From the NCBI GenBank assembly GCA_015680905.1, contig CM027377.1:3186501-3250500 (forward strand): a stretch of DNA of 64,000 nucleotides, in the 5' to 3' direction. Shown here piece by piece: positions 24,430-36,597 of the stretch. Positions within the stretch are counted from its first letter, which is position 1, and each line of letters opens with the position of its first letter. Origin of the DNA: Coptis chinensis (Eukaryota; Streptophyta; Magnoliopsida; Ranunculales; Ranunculaceae). The notes under the pieces were generated by a model. It was given only the letters and a program-made list of their open reading frames with translations, ran no database searches and had not been told where the DNA came from. A program made the position numbers and the translations under genes.

Positions 24430-25712
24430 CAAAACAAATCAAAAACTCACAAAAGCAAAGCTAACTGAATTATTCTGCTAAAATACAGTCGCATGCACTA
24501 CTCTATAAGCTCCGAACAGCTTCCACTATTGAAGTTTGCGCCATCAATTCAGAATATAGGTGTTGGTCTAACTACTTTGTAAAGCATTCTTCCATATGTT
24601 CTACCTCATTACAAAGACACGATATTCGTCTAGGAAATCTAACGTTAAAAGTCCCATCTTGAAAAAATTAACTTTTAATGTACATACCACGTAAGAGTGT
24701 TCCGACAAAAGCACATGTCCCATTTGGTGTGCTATCTCTTTCCTATTGTGTGATTTTTCTTTGTTTTCTTTGATTGGTGTGACATTTTCAACTTCCTTTT
24801 GACATGTTGCGTATTGTGCTCGACTCACTTTTTGTCGCAGTGTTAGCTGAATGTTTGCTAAAGTTTCACAGGTATTTTCTTTCTTCATATCTTGACACTT
24901 TGAGGACAAAGCATCCTTCTGTTCGGGCGTGGTAAGAACATGTAGCAAAATTTAGGCAGTTTTTAGGTTGTATAGAGCTTCTTTATGAATAAGTGTACTT
25001 AGTGACAAAGTCTTGTTTCCTTTTCTATGATGAAAATTGTCTAGAAATCTCACACTTGTATTCGAATTAGGATTTGTTCTTAAAAACTTAATATAATATG
25101 TATGCAATAGTTTTTACATCTTTTCATGAATATTCATGCACGGAGTATCATTGACAGCACATTGTATACATTTTGCAAGTTTCAAATACTGACATGATCA
25201 TGTCAGGGATATTTTATGTGATGCATTTTGGAGGGCTGGAGTACAAGTGAAAAAGGAGGTTCCCGTGAATTTTTTCACTGATCCGAATGAGGGAAGATCA
25301 ACACTTCGGCCTGCGAATTTATTGGTCTACAGTTGGTTTGAGTTGAGGCATGCGTGTGTTGATCTGGAGCCTCTCCATTGGTAGGGTTTGGGAATGGAGT
25401 CTTTGAGGTGGGAGAACCAGCTTATAGAGTAGCGGTAGGGAAGATTGGGAAACACAAGGAAGCTTGTAGAGCTAACCAGCATTGTTTCATTCCGTTCAGT
25501 TTCAACATTTTTGGTTTCTTGGCACAACAATTTGTTAAGCTCTTTAAGTGATTGTAGAAAGTTATGGACTGCAACGTTATAACCGCTGTTTCTAACGAGT
25601 TTATATTTAGGAGGAGAGGATTTGCCGTTCAGAAAGGACTTGCGGCACAGCTTGTTGCACGCTTGTCCTAATTATTTGTAAAACTCGTTATCATTATCAA
25701 TAAAATTTCTAC
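24430..25712 (+). mobile_element. Chimeric LINE-tailed unit 7 (5' type B)
   Basis: Type B module with the GTAGCGG 3' subtype, as in unit 5. Its antisense exon-like block is the most open of all copies (minus strand 24601-24948). The LINE-derived part has a short deletion after CVD. Confidence 0.75.
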
Positions 25713-25908
25713 TTTAAAAAAAAAACAACAACATTTTCAATTACAACATTTTCTATTATTTGAATATTATATACTAAAAAAAAAAAAAAAAACAACATTT
25801 TTTTCTTTTTACTTTGAAGAGTATATACTACAAAAAAAAACAATTAAAAAAAAAAAACCCCCAATATCATTTTCATTTTTTTGAAGAGTATAAACTACAA
25901 AAATAAAA

Positions 25909-27212
25909 CCATTAAAAATAAAACAAATAAAAAACTCACAAAAACTAAACTAACTGAACTAACTGAACTTATTCTACTAAAATACAATCGTGTGCACTTC
26001 TCTATAAGCTCCAAACAACTTCAACTATTGAAGTTTGCGCCATCAATTCAGAATATACATGTTGGTCTAACTACTTTGTAATGAATTCTTCCATATGTTC
26101 TACCTCATTACAAAGCCACGATCTTCGTCAAGGAAATCTAACGTTAAAAGACCCATCTTGAAAAAATTAAGGTTTCACGTACGTACCACATAAGAGTGTT
26201 CAGACAAAAGCACATGTCCCATTTGGTGTGCTATCTCTTTCCTATTGTGTGATATCTGTTTGTTTTCTTTGATTGGTATGATATTTTCAACTTCCTTTTG
26301 ACATGTTGCATATTGTGTTGGATTCACTTTTTGCTGCAGTTTTAGCTGAATTTTTGCTCAAGCTTCACAGGTACTTTCTTTCTTCATCTTTTGACACTTT
26401 GAGGACAAAACATTCTTCTGTTTGGGCGTGGTAAGAACTTGTAGCAAAATTTAGGCAGTTTTTAGGTTGTATAGAGCTTCTTTATGAATAAGTTTACTTA
26501 GTGACAAAGTCTTGTTTCCTTTTCTATGATGAAAATTGTCTAGAAATCTCACACTAGTATTCGAATTAGGATTTGTTCTTAGAAATTTAATATAATATGT
26601 ACACAATAGTTTCTACATCTTTTCATGAACATTCATGAAAAGATGTAGAAACTTAATATAATATCATTGACAGCACATTGTATACATTTTGCAAGTTTCA
26701 AATACTGACATGATCATGTCAGGGATATTTTATGTGATGCATTTTGGAGGGTTGGAGTACAAGTGAAGAAGGAGGCTCTCGTGAATTTTTTCACTGATCC
26801 GAATGAGGGAAGATCAACACTTCGGCCTACGGATGTATTGGTCTACAATGGTATGATGAGGGAGGTGTGTGTGTTGATGTAATCGAGCCTCTCCGTTGGT
26901 AGGGGCTTGGGAATGGAGTCTTTGGAGTCTTTGAAGCGTTGGGAGGAAGATTGGGAAACACGAGGAGGCTTGTAGGCTAACCAAGATTGTTTCATTCCGC
27001 TGGACTACTTTTGGTTTCTTGCTACAACAATCTGTTAAACTCCTTAAGTGATTGCAGAAAGTTATGGACTACAATGTAATGACAGCTGGTTCTAACGAGT
27101 TTGTATTTAGGAGAAGAATATTTGTCGTTCAAAAAGGACTTGCGGCACAGCTTGTTGCACGCTTTTCCTAATTATTTGTAAAACTCGTTATCATTATCAA
27201 TAAAATTTTCAC
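25909..27212 (+). mobile_element. Chimeric LINE-tailed unit 8 (5' type A)
   Basis: Type A module. A short segment near 26620-26660 (AACATTCATGAAAAGATGTAG) forms a local inverted duplication not seen in other units. The LINE-derived 3' end is the most eroded of the array, with several small deletions between 26850 and 27010. Confidence 0.7.
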
Positions 27213-27358
27213 CCAAAAAAAAACAACAACAACAACATTTTCTTTTATTCGAAGAGTATATACTAAAAAAAAAAAAAAAAAAAAATTATCTTTTATTCGA
27301 AGAGTATATACTAAAAAAAAACAAACAACAACAACAACAACAATAACATTTTATTTTC

Positions 27359-27798
27359 ACTGATCCGTATGAGGGAAGATCGACACTTCGGCCTTCGGAT
27401 GTATTGGTCTACAGTTGGTTTGAGGGGAGGCATGCGTGTGTTGATGTAACTGGAGCCTCTCCGTTGGTAAGGCTTGAGAATGGAGTCTTTGAGGTGGAAG
27501 AAGCAACTAATAGAGCAGTGGCAAGGAAGATCGGGAAACACGAGGAGGCTTGTAGAACTAACTTGCATTGTTTCATTCCGTTCAGTTTCGACACTTTTGG
27601 TTTCTTAGCACAACAATCTGTTAAGCTCCTTAAGTGATTCAGAAAGTTATGGACTGCAACGTAATGACAGCTGGTTCTAACGAGTTTGTATTTAGGAGGA
27701 GAGGATTTACCGTTCAGAAAGGACTCGCGGCACAGTTTGTTGCACGCTTGTCCTAATTATTTGTAAAACGCGTTATCATTATCAATCAAATTTCCACT
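27359..27798 (+). mobile_element. 5'-truncated LINE 3'-end fragment
   Basis: It starts at TTCACTGATCCG directly after an A-rich linker and keeps an open endonuclease frame (27404-27637). It has no module and no upstream LINE sequence. Confidence 0.7.
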
Positions 27799-27890
27799 AA
27801 AAAAAACAATAACAACAACATTTTCAAAAACTGCAACAACATTTTCATTTTTTTGAAGAGTATATACTACAAAAAAAAAAAAAAAAAAAA

Positions 27891-28241
27891 CCATTAAAAA
27901 AAACAATTAAAAAACTCACAAAAGCGAAGCTAACTGAATTATTCTGCTAAAATACAGTCGCATGCACTACTCTATAAGCTCCAAACAAATATTGAACTAT
28001 CAAGCTTTACCATCAATTCAGAATATACATGTTGGTCTAACTACTTTGTAAAGCATTCTTTTATATGTTCTACCTCATTACAAAACACGATTTTCGTCTA
28101 GGAAATCTAACGTTAAAAGTCCCATTTTGACAAAATTAACTTTTCACGTACATACCACGTAAGAGTGTTCCGACAAAAGCACATGTCCCATTTGGTGTGC
28201 TATATCTTTCCTATTGTGTGATATTTCTTTGTTTTCTTTGA
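27891..28241 (+). mobile_element. 3'-truncated chimeric unit 9 (5' type B), end of array
   Basis: The type B module runs normally to GTTTTCTTTGACC and then stops at unrelated sequence, so the LINE tail is lost. This is the right edge of the array. A unit truncated at its 3' end cannot come from ordinary 5'-truncating LINE insertion and implies a deletion or recombination breakpoint. Confidence 0.7.
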
Positions 28242-29499
28242 CCTTCTAGGATTTCTAGTTGAGAAGGCAACAAGTTGTTGCTGCAAATAAAGTGTATTTC
28301 TTTAGACTTTAGCCATGAAGATGACAATTGTGTCGACAAAGACATAACCGAGTAACCATACACTTTAGCCATGAATGTAGATATGATAAGAACATCAACC
28401 ACCCATTGTTGGAAGTCGACAAAAAATATAATAACCGAAAAACCATACACAGAAGCGAGTTTTGGACAATTTCTATTGAGATAAAAAGGACAAACAGGGT
28501 GTAGGATTTTTCAGATATATTATGAATTCCAAAAACATCTGAACCACCCCAAAGGTCTTGTTTGTTTTTGCCTCAGTGTGTAGAAGCTTCTAAAGTCTTT
28601 TCTTAAACAACTTCAAATTCATGCTTCTTTCTCACGAGAGTCACATCCCATCACACCACACCCTCATTTTGTATAGAGAACGGCAACTATAGAGAACTAC
28701 ATTTTGTAGTCTGTATAGAGATTATTCATTTTTTATTTTTTTTATATAGAAAAAAAAAAATATTACACTGCACCTCCCAAAACGAAAATCAGAGATGGCA
28801 GCAAACACTTCTTGGAACCAAACAGAAGCAGATTAAAAGCATATTTACTACGCCAGGATTTACACAACATGAAAGATAAATGAGAAAACACTCCATTTGT
28901 ATATTTTTAAGCTCAGAAACACAAACATCAGTTTTTCCATCTTCAAATCCATTAAATTAAAATGAACAGTTTCCAATCTATATATATATAATGCAACAAA
29001 CCGCTTCGAATACCTTTGTCTATCCCTATAGATGAATCCCAAATTCCTACCCCTTAAGAGAATGTAGATGCATTCAATTGCTTGTGATTGACACTTGTAG
29101 CAAATTTTAAGTGCGCAATCAATTGAGAACAAATTTGCCCATCCAAGGAGTCAAGGGTGCCCCTATCAAGTACCGCACACAATATTCAAAAGACACCATT
29201 CCTCCACAACCAAAAATACAGCATAGGAAAACATGTACTGCCAAATAAACTAGATAAAAGAATAGGAACACACCCAATAGGCCATATAAAATTATGGTTT
29301 TAATATCCTGGCTACTACACCAACAAAGCCTCTAAACAGCTATAATAGAGATAGATTCAAAAACACAATCCTTCTGTGTTCATATATTGACCAAATGATT
29401 AAGACAATAAACTTATAAATAACTGACACAGTGCAGCTTGTAAATAATCGCCTCAAAAGGAGATGAATAAAGCCCCCGTCAAAATTCATCACTTCATCC
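28242..29499. other. Intergenic DNA and nucleolin 3' UTR region
   Basis: There is no supported coding sequence. A short duplicated phrase (AACCATACAC) occurs twice between 28355 and 28450. The part adjoining 29500 must hold the 3' UTR of the nucleolin gene on the minus strand. I could not fix its polyadenylation site. Confidence 0.5.
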
Positions 29500-32400
29500 C
29501 TAGTCATCAAAGGTGGTCTTCTTCCCTGAAAAAAATCACAGGAAAAAAACTCAGTTAGACAAGTCAATCTTGGACAGTCAAACAGAGATGTTCCGTCAGT
29601 GAATTATTTAGAATCACTGACTGGGGAAAAGATTCCAACTCTACAACTAATTAAATGCATACTAAAATTAATAGTGATTCAAGTCACAAGATGTTTTTAA
29701 AAAGCATAGTTAAAAATAATTATTAAACCAAAAAAGTGGCACAAGTCTAACCTGATGCAGTGAAGCTTGGCCTGGAGTTCGAACGGCCCCTATTGCCTCC
29801 AAATCGACCTCTATCACTGCCCCTCCTACCTCCTCTACCTCCTCTATCACCTCTACCTCGACCTCTGTCACTTCTACCACCAGAACCTCTCCCACCCCAA
29901 CTACCACCACCATCTCTACTTTCTCTTGGTCTTGCCTCCTCAACTGACAATGGATAATCTCCAGATCCATCAAGTTCAACAGCCTTTGACAAACTAGCAC
30001 GATCAGCAAATTCAACGTAGGCAAACCTGTGGAACAGACATGAATCTTTACGCGTATGAATGAAATATACAGCTACCCTAAAAGATGTACCCACAAAGAA
30101 TAATTCAACCAAGATAATTGAGTGAATCATCCATGACGAGTATTTTCATCACTCCATTTTTCACTACTGGTGTGTAGTGGGATTTAAAACTACAAGGATT
30201 ATTATTATGCCTCAAGTGAAGACTAAGAAGTTATCTAGAACAGAATAATGTTAAGTGAAGTGAGTAGCATCCACTCAACAGTGAACCTAGGGGTAAGGCC
30301 AACGACAATATGAATGCTTTGTATCTTTCCTAGATTTAATTACACGCGGCAGCGAACATTGGAAGTGTAGATTGTAGTAAAAATAAAATCTTATAACAAG
30401 AAAATCACAAGGAAAAATTTTACATACCCCTTCAAAGCACCGGATTCGTAATCCTTTGGGAGAGACACCCTTGAGATCTCCCCACAGGACGCAAAGTGCT
30501 CCTGCAATGTGCTCTCAACCTGCCACCAAAGGATAGGTGAGAATAGTATCCAATTATATGATTTTAGTAGATATTAACAATGTTCAACAAAACTCTACCT
30601 CGTGAGGCTTCCCTGATGTGTCAAAACCTCGAACAAAAACCGTAAAACTTTGGCCTCCCTTCTGATACGAGTTTGTCTTTCTGCATTGGCATAATGAGAA
30701 TTAGCAGTGAGAAGACCAAATAAAACAATTAAAAACGCATGTAATATCAGCAGTACCCAGATTGCGGGGTATTAAATGAACCCCTTGGTTTCGAATAATC
30801 AAGCCTCAGCTCCCGGCCATATAACTCCTGACCATTCAATTCCATGGCCTAATATAGAAAGACAGCAAATAAAAAATATATATTAGGAAGGGATTAACAC
30901 CGCAAAAAACTATAGACTCCTGTCCTACTTGAGCGCCACTTTTTAAGGATCCTGATGATATAGACAATCCACAAAAGAGCCAATGCGCTTAACTTTCTTC
31001 CAATTGGGTATTTGGAAAAAATTATCCCATACAGTTTCAATGAGGACTGCTACTGATGGGCATAGATACAAAAAATCACCTAATTATTGTGTGTAAGCTG
31101 AGATTATTTAAATCCAGTCTCTGTAAAAACCTTGTCGAGTTTCCTCAGTACATTCACATAGTTTTGTCAAAAGTTATCAAAATAAAATGTTAAGCCAGTG
31201 GGCATGCCATCAATTCAACTGATACAACTTCACTTGACTTGAGGAGCGACAAATTATTTAGAGATGGGATGGACAAAAAGACTTACTTTTTGTGCATCTT
31301 CTTCAGACGCAAACTCAGCATGGGCATATCCCTTGGGTCTTCCTTCCTCATTTAATGTGAAACGCACATCTACAACTTCACCAGCATCTTTGAAGAATGC
31401 TTCCCTATAACACAAATGAATATCCATGAGAAGAGCACCAAGGAGAATGCCAAAGTCACAGGAATTATTAACAGCTTACACATCCTCTTTTTGAGCAGAA
31501 AATGGAAGGTTCCCCACAAACAGGGTATTTGTTACATTGGATGGAACTTGAGGTGTGGCGGGGGTTTTATTGTCCAACTTGGCTTGCTTGTTATTTGTCT
31601 TTGGCGACTGAGCATCCTTCATTTCCACATCTGTGTCCTGCTTAAACATTCCAAATTAGAACAAACCGCATTTTTCAGTATTGAAATATATCAAAGGAAC
31701 GTTCCAACTACATTTCAAATGCTGCAAGCTTCTCAGTCATTTCCCCTGAAAAGGACTGTTATATTGCAAACAATAGATTTCTTTTTTACAATGACGCTAG
31801 TCTCCATTCTGATATCCATTGGAATCACTAAAAAAATATGTAATAAATAAACTTCTGACTAAAAATTTAAAGAATAACATGCAAACCTATCCACCAAGAA
31901 CCTTGATACAGCAAATAGTACATTTTACAAGTCTAAAACAATTAACCAGCTAACCAAGTACTTGACATAATGGGGTTAAACTTTTATTTAAGAGCGCAAT
32001 TTAAATAGAAATTCCACTCTAAACCTAAAGAGAACCGAGAAGGGAAATTTCCAAGTTCAGATCACAACAGAAAAATGAGAAAACCACTCGTGAATATCCA
32101 AAGTGGTATCCCGGAAGAAATATTTCAGAGGTGAAGTTCACACTATAAACGCATTACACAATGAGATTTACTGTGCAACTTAAAGAAGTAACCAAGGGAT
32201 GCACGTACACACACACAACAAAGAGTAACATACCAGACATTTCACAAAAATATTTCATCTTACATTTTTCTTCAAAGTCTTGGCAGGCTGTTCATCCTCG
32301 TCCTCATCAGATGAATCATCCTCAGAACTGCTGCTGTCCTTGGTGACTTCGCTAGGCTGCCAGAGGATTGCACAGTTAGAGATGAAGACTAGTCAAAGGC

Positions 32401-35326
32401 AGTACCAAATACAATATCAGCAATTGCTCACAACTTTAAGAATGACAATATGTTATGATTGAAATTGAGGTACCTTCTTTGATAGTTGTGCCTTTGAAGG
32501 CTCATCATCAGAGCTATCTGCCTCGTCACTGCTGTCGTCACTGCCGCTATCTTTTTTTACGTCCTTTGGCACAGACTTGGTAGCATTTCCAGAAACAGTT
32601 GCCTACATAGTGATGTATGTCAGCTATTACTCATGATCCCTACAGAAAAACCCTTCTGACAAACCAATGTAATTGGCGAGATAAAATATATTGTGGTTCT
32701 ATATCCAAAAAATCGAATGCTTTCCAATATTCAGGGTGAGGTTGTTTGAATTAATTCATATTTCAAAGAATGACAAGTTCAATGAGAAAACCCACTGGAA
32801 CTTTGAGCTTTTTCGGCTGAGGCTCCTCATCACTTTCATCCGAACTTCCTTCTTCCTGAATTTTTCAAAAAGAAAATTAGACAGCTTATTAGCACAATCA
32901 ACAATTAAGTATCTATTATTGCAAATTATCACAATCTGATATGTAAGCATCTCGCTAATTTGGTGAACAAAAAACTACTAAAAAAATCTTGAAATAAAGT
33001 CAAAAGATGATAGGTCAACAGCTTGTGAATATAAAAAGGCTGATAGTTTCTTCATGAATATAAAAAACCAATTACCAACAGAAGATTTATTTAAGCAGTG
33101 ATGAATCGGTGAGAAAAAAACTTGTGGGAATTGACAAAATGGTGAAACAGAACCACATAAGATAACTAAAATAACACTGAGAGGAGAGAGAGATAGAGAT
33201 GAGTTTGGGAGAAGAGATGAGAGATTAGAGAATACAGAGTCGGACAAATGGGAGTCAAGAGACATTCTGGACCCCACACCCCTATGCCTAAAAAGTTCGC
33301 TCCGCTCACTCGATAACCAAATAATTTAGACACTTTTCTGCCCATTACTTTTGTATTCCACCTACGGGATTAAAATGTCTTGCATTGACACATTCATCTT
33401 CACTAAAAGCCAATAGCTTATCTTCAACACAAGAATTCACAAATCGAGATCCTCTTAGAGGACATTATATTTGATGTAGCTGTTTTACTATTTAGAAAAA
33501 AGAAAAACACAAACTAAAAAACAGGGATGGGAAAAGAGGTCAAAACACATTTTAACTAAAAGATGCTCCTAAGAGTTGCAAACAGTAATCTTAGCATTTA
33601 ATGTTGCTAGCAGTAAAAAAATGAATAGAAATCACTCAAGGAAGATGATTTAAGAAAATAACTCACATCTGAATCACTTGAATCAGCCTTCTTTGAGGGA
33701 ACAACTTTGGAGGGAGCTTTAGCAGCAGGTTTCTTTATATCCTAAAGAAACAACAAAGAATGAGGGCCAAGTGATAAGCATATATCATATATATAATAAA
33801 TTGTACAGCTAAAGTACAATAAATTCCTGAAACCCAGTTCCAGTTACCATGAAACAAAGGGTCAACTTTTGGAGAATTTATCCCAAACTTACCTCTTCCT
33901 CAGAATCACTTTCGGAGCTATCACTTGATTCAGTTTGTTTCTTGGAGGCCTCTGTTGGAACTTTCTTAGCTTGAGAGGTAACCTTTGCAGGTGCTTCCTG
34001 TGAAAATATTGTAACTGTTTAGAAATCAAAACATATTGATATATTGTAACTAACTACTAAGAAGTACTGCTTATCGCTTACCTAAAAAGTATGTTCTACA
34101 CAAATTATAAAATACTTGTAAGATAATATAAAATATATACACACACAAGTCAAGTAAAATTCAGTTCACTTCTTAATAAAAAAAGAGGTATAAATATCTA
34201 AAACCAACATAACACATGATTGGCTTACCTCTTCATCATCACTTGATTCCTCGCTTGACTCCTCTTTCTTCTTAGGAGCCACAACTGGACCATTCTTAGA
34301 AACAACCTTTGTTGGCTTTTTCTGCAATGGTTCAAGAACATTCAGTATCAACCACAAAAAATTCATAACAATTCGAACAATCACAGCTAACAACAAATTG
34401 AGCATTCGTCTCAAAACAACTAACACAAACACAAACAAGAACAAACCTCTTCTTCATCAGAGCTATCGGTATCGTCATCAGAATCATCACTTGATTCCTC
34501 TTTCTTCTTAGAGGCCCCATTCGTAGCTACTGGAACCGCTGGCTTTTTAGCTGGTGCTACAGCCTTGGATTTAGCCGGTGTTTCCTAAACAAACAAAACA
34601 CAATGCACTCATATAACAAACTGTGTCACAAAAGTCACGCAATTAAACTATTAATCATAATTCCACTGCACTCACTTCCTCAGATTCAGAACCTTCACTA
34701 TCAGATTCTTCAGAGCTACTAGAAACTGGCTTCCCTTTCTTAGCCGGTACAGCAGCAGGTTTAGCTGAACCATTCTTACCAGCTACTGGTTTCTTAGCAA
34801 CAACAGGTTCCTAAAACAAATCAAACAAACTTATTACACAAACAATAAATAAAAAGAACATATTTTTAAACTTTGAAAACATAAATAACAACACTTACAT
34901 CATCAGAAGAAGATTCCTCCTCAGAACTACTTGAAGATTCTGCTTGTTTCTTCTTTAAAGCAACCTTTTCATCAATCTTTTGTTTCTTAATTACCTCTTT
35001 CTTACTAATAACATTATCAGCAGTCCTCTTACTTCCTATTAATTAAATTAACCAATCAAAATGTCACAATCATATCATTATCTTAACTAATCAAATCAAA
35101 TCAAATCAAATCAAATCAAATCAAATCAAAGTTAATAATAAACATGTTTTATAAAGTACCTTTCTTTGATAAAGGAACAACAGGTGCAGCAGCAGGAACA
35201 ACCTGCTTTCCACAAAACACAAAACAATTAACAAAAACACAAAACAATGACGTGGTTAAAGAGAATGAGATGATTGATGATGAGTTTTTTTACCTGAGTG
35301 TTGGATTTCTTACTAGATTTACCCAT
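29500..35326 (-). CDS. NUC-L1: Nucleolin-like protein (two RRMs, GAR tail), 18 exons
   Basis: Nucleolin acts in the nucleolus in rDNA chromatin control and pre-rRNA processing. Exons on the minus strand: 35294-35326, 35160-35202, 34899-35035, 34676-34810, 34447-34584, 34229-34321, 33893-33997, 33667-33741, 32796-32855, 32474-32602, 32264-32356, 31480-31637, 31287-31404, 30757-30848, 30599-30680, 30428-30519, 29752-30026, 29500-29525. All introns are GT-AG and the phases join to 627 codons plus TAG. It begins MGKSSKKSNTQ. Residues 1 to about 380 alternate basic Lys/Ala/Pro and acidic Ser/Asp/Glu tracts. RRM1 has RNP2 LFVGNL (386-391) and RNP1 KGYAHAEF (424-431). RRM2 has VFVRGF (484-489) and KGFAYVEF (about 527-534). 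A Gly/Arg-rich tail spans about 565-612, and the protein ends in GKKTTFDD, typical of plant nucleolins. At 627 residues it is longer than the ~560 of Arabidopsis. No break was found. Confidence 0.93.
35093..35131. repeat. (TCAAA)n microsatellite in nucleolin intron 2
   Basis: About seven or eight copies of the pentamer TCAAA lie between the second and third coding exons. Confidence 0.85.
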
Positions 35327-35399
35327 TTGAGATAGAGAGAAAGAGAGAGATTGAGAATGAAGAAAAAGGAGGAAGAGAAATAGATAAACCCTTAAAAGT

Positions 35400-35673
35400 T
35401 TAGGGTTTAAGGAGAGAGTGAGAGAAATGGAACACGAGCCTTGTTTATATACACGCCACGTATTAGGGTTTTGACAAATTTGGGTCTTTTTTGCGACTGC
35501 GGTGCGGATCCATTGACATGGGTCGGTGTTAGGCTTCCGTTTTTAAATTAGGGCTGGAGTAGAATTGGGTTGGGTAATTGGGTTGGGCAAATAAAAGTCC
35601 AAACAGTTTTTTCATAAACGAACCTGGCGGCCCAGCATTGGAGAAGCTTTGCATTTGGACTTTATGTAGCCCA
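35400..35673 (-). promoter_or_regulatory. Nucleolin promoter: TATA box, telo-boxes, site II motifs
   Basis: Read on the minus strand, a TATA-like TATATAAAC lies at about 35442-35450, some 120 bp upstream of the ATG. Telo-box words (AAACCCTAA) lie at 35400-35408, in the probable 5' UTR, and at 35463-35471, just upstream of TATA. Site II words TGGGCC (35629-35634) and TGGGCT (35668-35673) lie further upstream. In plants telo-box plus site II combinations mark ribosomal-protein and nucleolar genes that are growth-regulated and bound by TCP-type factors. That regulation is inferred here from motif content. Confidence 0.6.
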
Positions 35674-35679
35674 TACGCA

Positions 35680-36597
35680 TAAATTCCTTACAAATTTTCG
35701 AAAATTGCTAAGAATGGAAACGAGTCAAAATTCGGTTGGTTGTTTTTTTTTTTTTCTGATCATGCGGGCATTATCAAAAAAAAAAGCCCGCAAGCCACAA
35801 GTAGTCAAATCTAAGAGAGCTTTGAATGACTTGTTTCGTTAGAAGAATCTTGATGATATGATCCGGAAAGGTGATGATAGTTCTAAGAGAAGGTCATTGT
35901 AGAAAATGAAGTGCACATAATTTACAAAAATAAATTTTCTTTGTGAAAGAGTTTGGGCGACTATTATATGTAGAAATAATTATGTTTTTAAAATCAATTC
36001 TAATATACAAAGAGGGTATTCGATACAAATTTGAAAATAACATACAGAAGACGATCTAAAGCCAGATCCGTTGTGAAAATTTGGAATTCCCTAGTCAAAG
36101 TGCAATGGCACATGCCTCCCATTATGCCTTAATTCAAGGGCGCCCACCCACACTACCTTTCTCAATCACGAGCATAAGCAAATAATTTCTGTCCTTTTTC
36201 AGCGATCAAATCGAACAAAAAAATTGAATTCCTTCTCTGACATCCAAACCAATCAAACCACATAACCCACCATCCATCCATACATCCAATACCACTTAAT
36301 TACCACCTCATGTTTTCTATTCCACAGAAACACAACGGGAGAAAGAGACCAACACTTCACAATTTCTACCGAATCCCGTATTATCTCTCACTAGTTTCAC
36401 CGAATTAGAACTTTCTAATTAAAATAAAAAACCAAATACCCTAATTAAACCAAAGGATATAAAAGCTTTATAGACATAAGGAAAAACGGGGAATCTTTGG
36501 AGGCATAGACTTGGAGCAGAAAATTAAACCGAAGGATTGGAGCTAGCAAACTCGATCAATCGTACTACACACGTTGACTATGAGTTTTTCTTTTCAT
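35680..36597. other. Intergenic DNA without a supported gene
   Basis: This stretch upstream of the nucleolin promoter carries poly-T/poly-A runs near 35740 and 35780, which bracket GCGGGC and GCCCGC words. No coding frame or known repeat could be supported. Confidence 0.5.

Larger units (their letters stand above)
5205..28241 (+). repeat. 23-kb head-to-tail array of LINE-tailed chimeric units
   Basis: The array holds eight full or nearly full units of ~1.3 kb, one 3'-truncated unit, two fragments that carry only the LINE 3' end, one nearly complete parent LINE, and one L1-type LINE inserted later in antisense. All units and the parent LINE point the same way. Units are separated by A-rich linkers of 100-350 bp built from (AAC)n, poly-A, and repeated copies of a motif like GAAGAGTATATACTAC. 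Each unit starts near ACTCACAAAAACTAAGCTAA and ends at TATCAATAAAATTTCCAC before the A-rich tail. The shared 3' end suggests the parent LINE could have mobilised or spread the units. Tandem duplication must also have contributed, because whole unit pairs repeat. Confidence 0.8.

Noticed and set aside
5205-28241. Regular repeats with spacers, superficially CRISPR-like at low resolution
   Set aside because: Units are ~1.3 kb, carry LINE sequence and sit in plant DNA. There are no short direct repeats with unique spacers.
29710-30024. Val/Glu-rich minus-strand frame and Leu/Pro-rich plus frames
   Set aside because: Shadows of the nucleolin Gly/Arg-rich exon in other frames.
32691-32950. Open frames on both strands in the nucleolin interior
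   Set aside because: They overlap exon 9 and its flanking introns. The splice-consistent model accounts for the coding part.
35760-35810. GCGGGC...GCCCGC pair as a terminator or small inverted element
   Set aside because: It is very short, separated by A/T runs, and has no target duplication. A chance match is likely.
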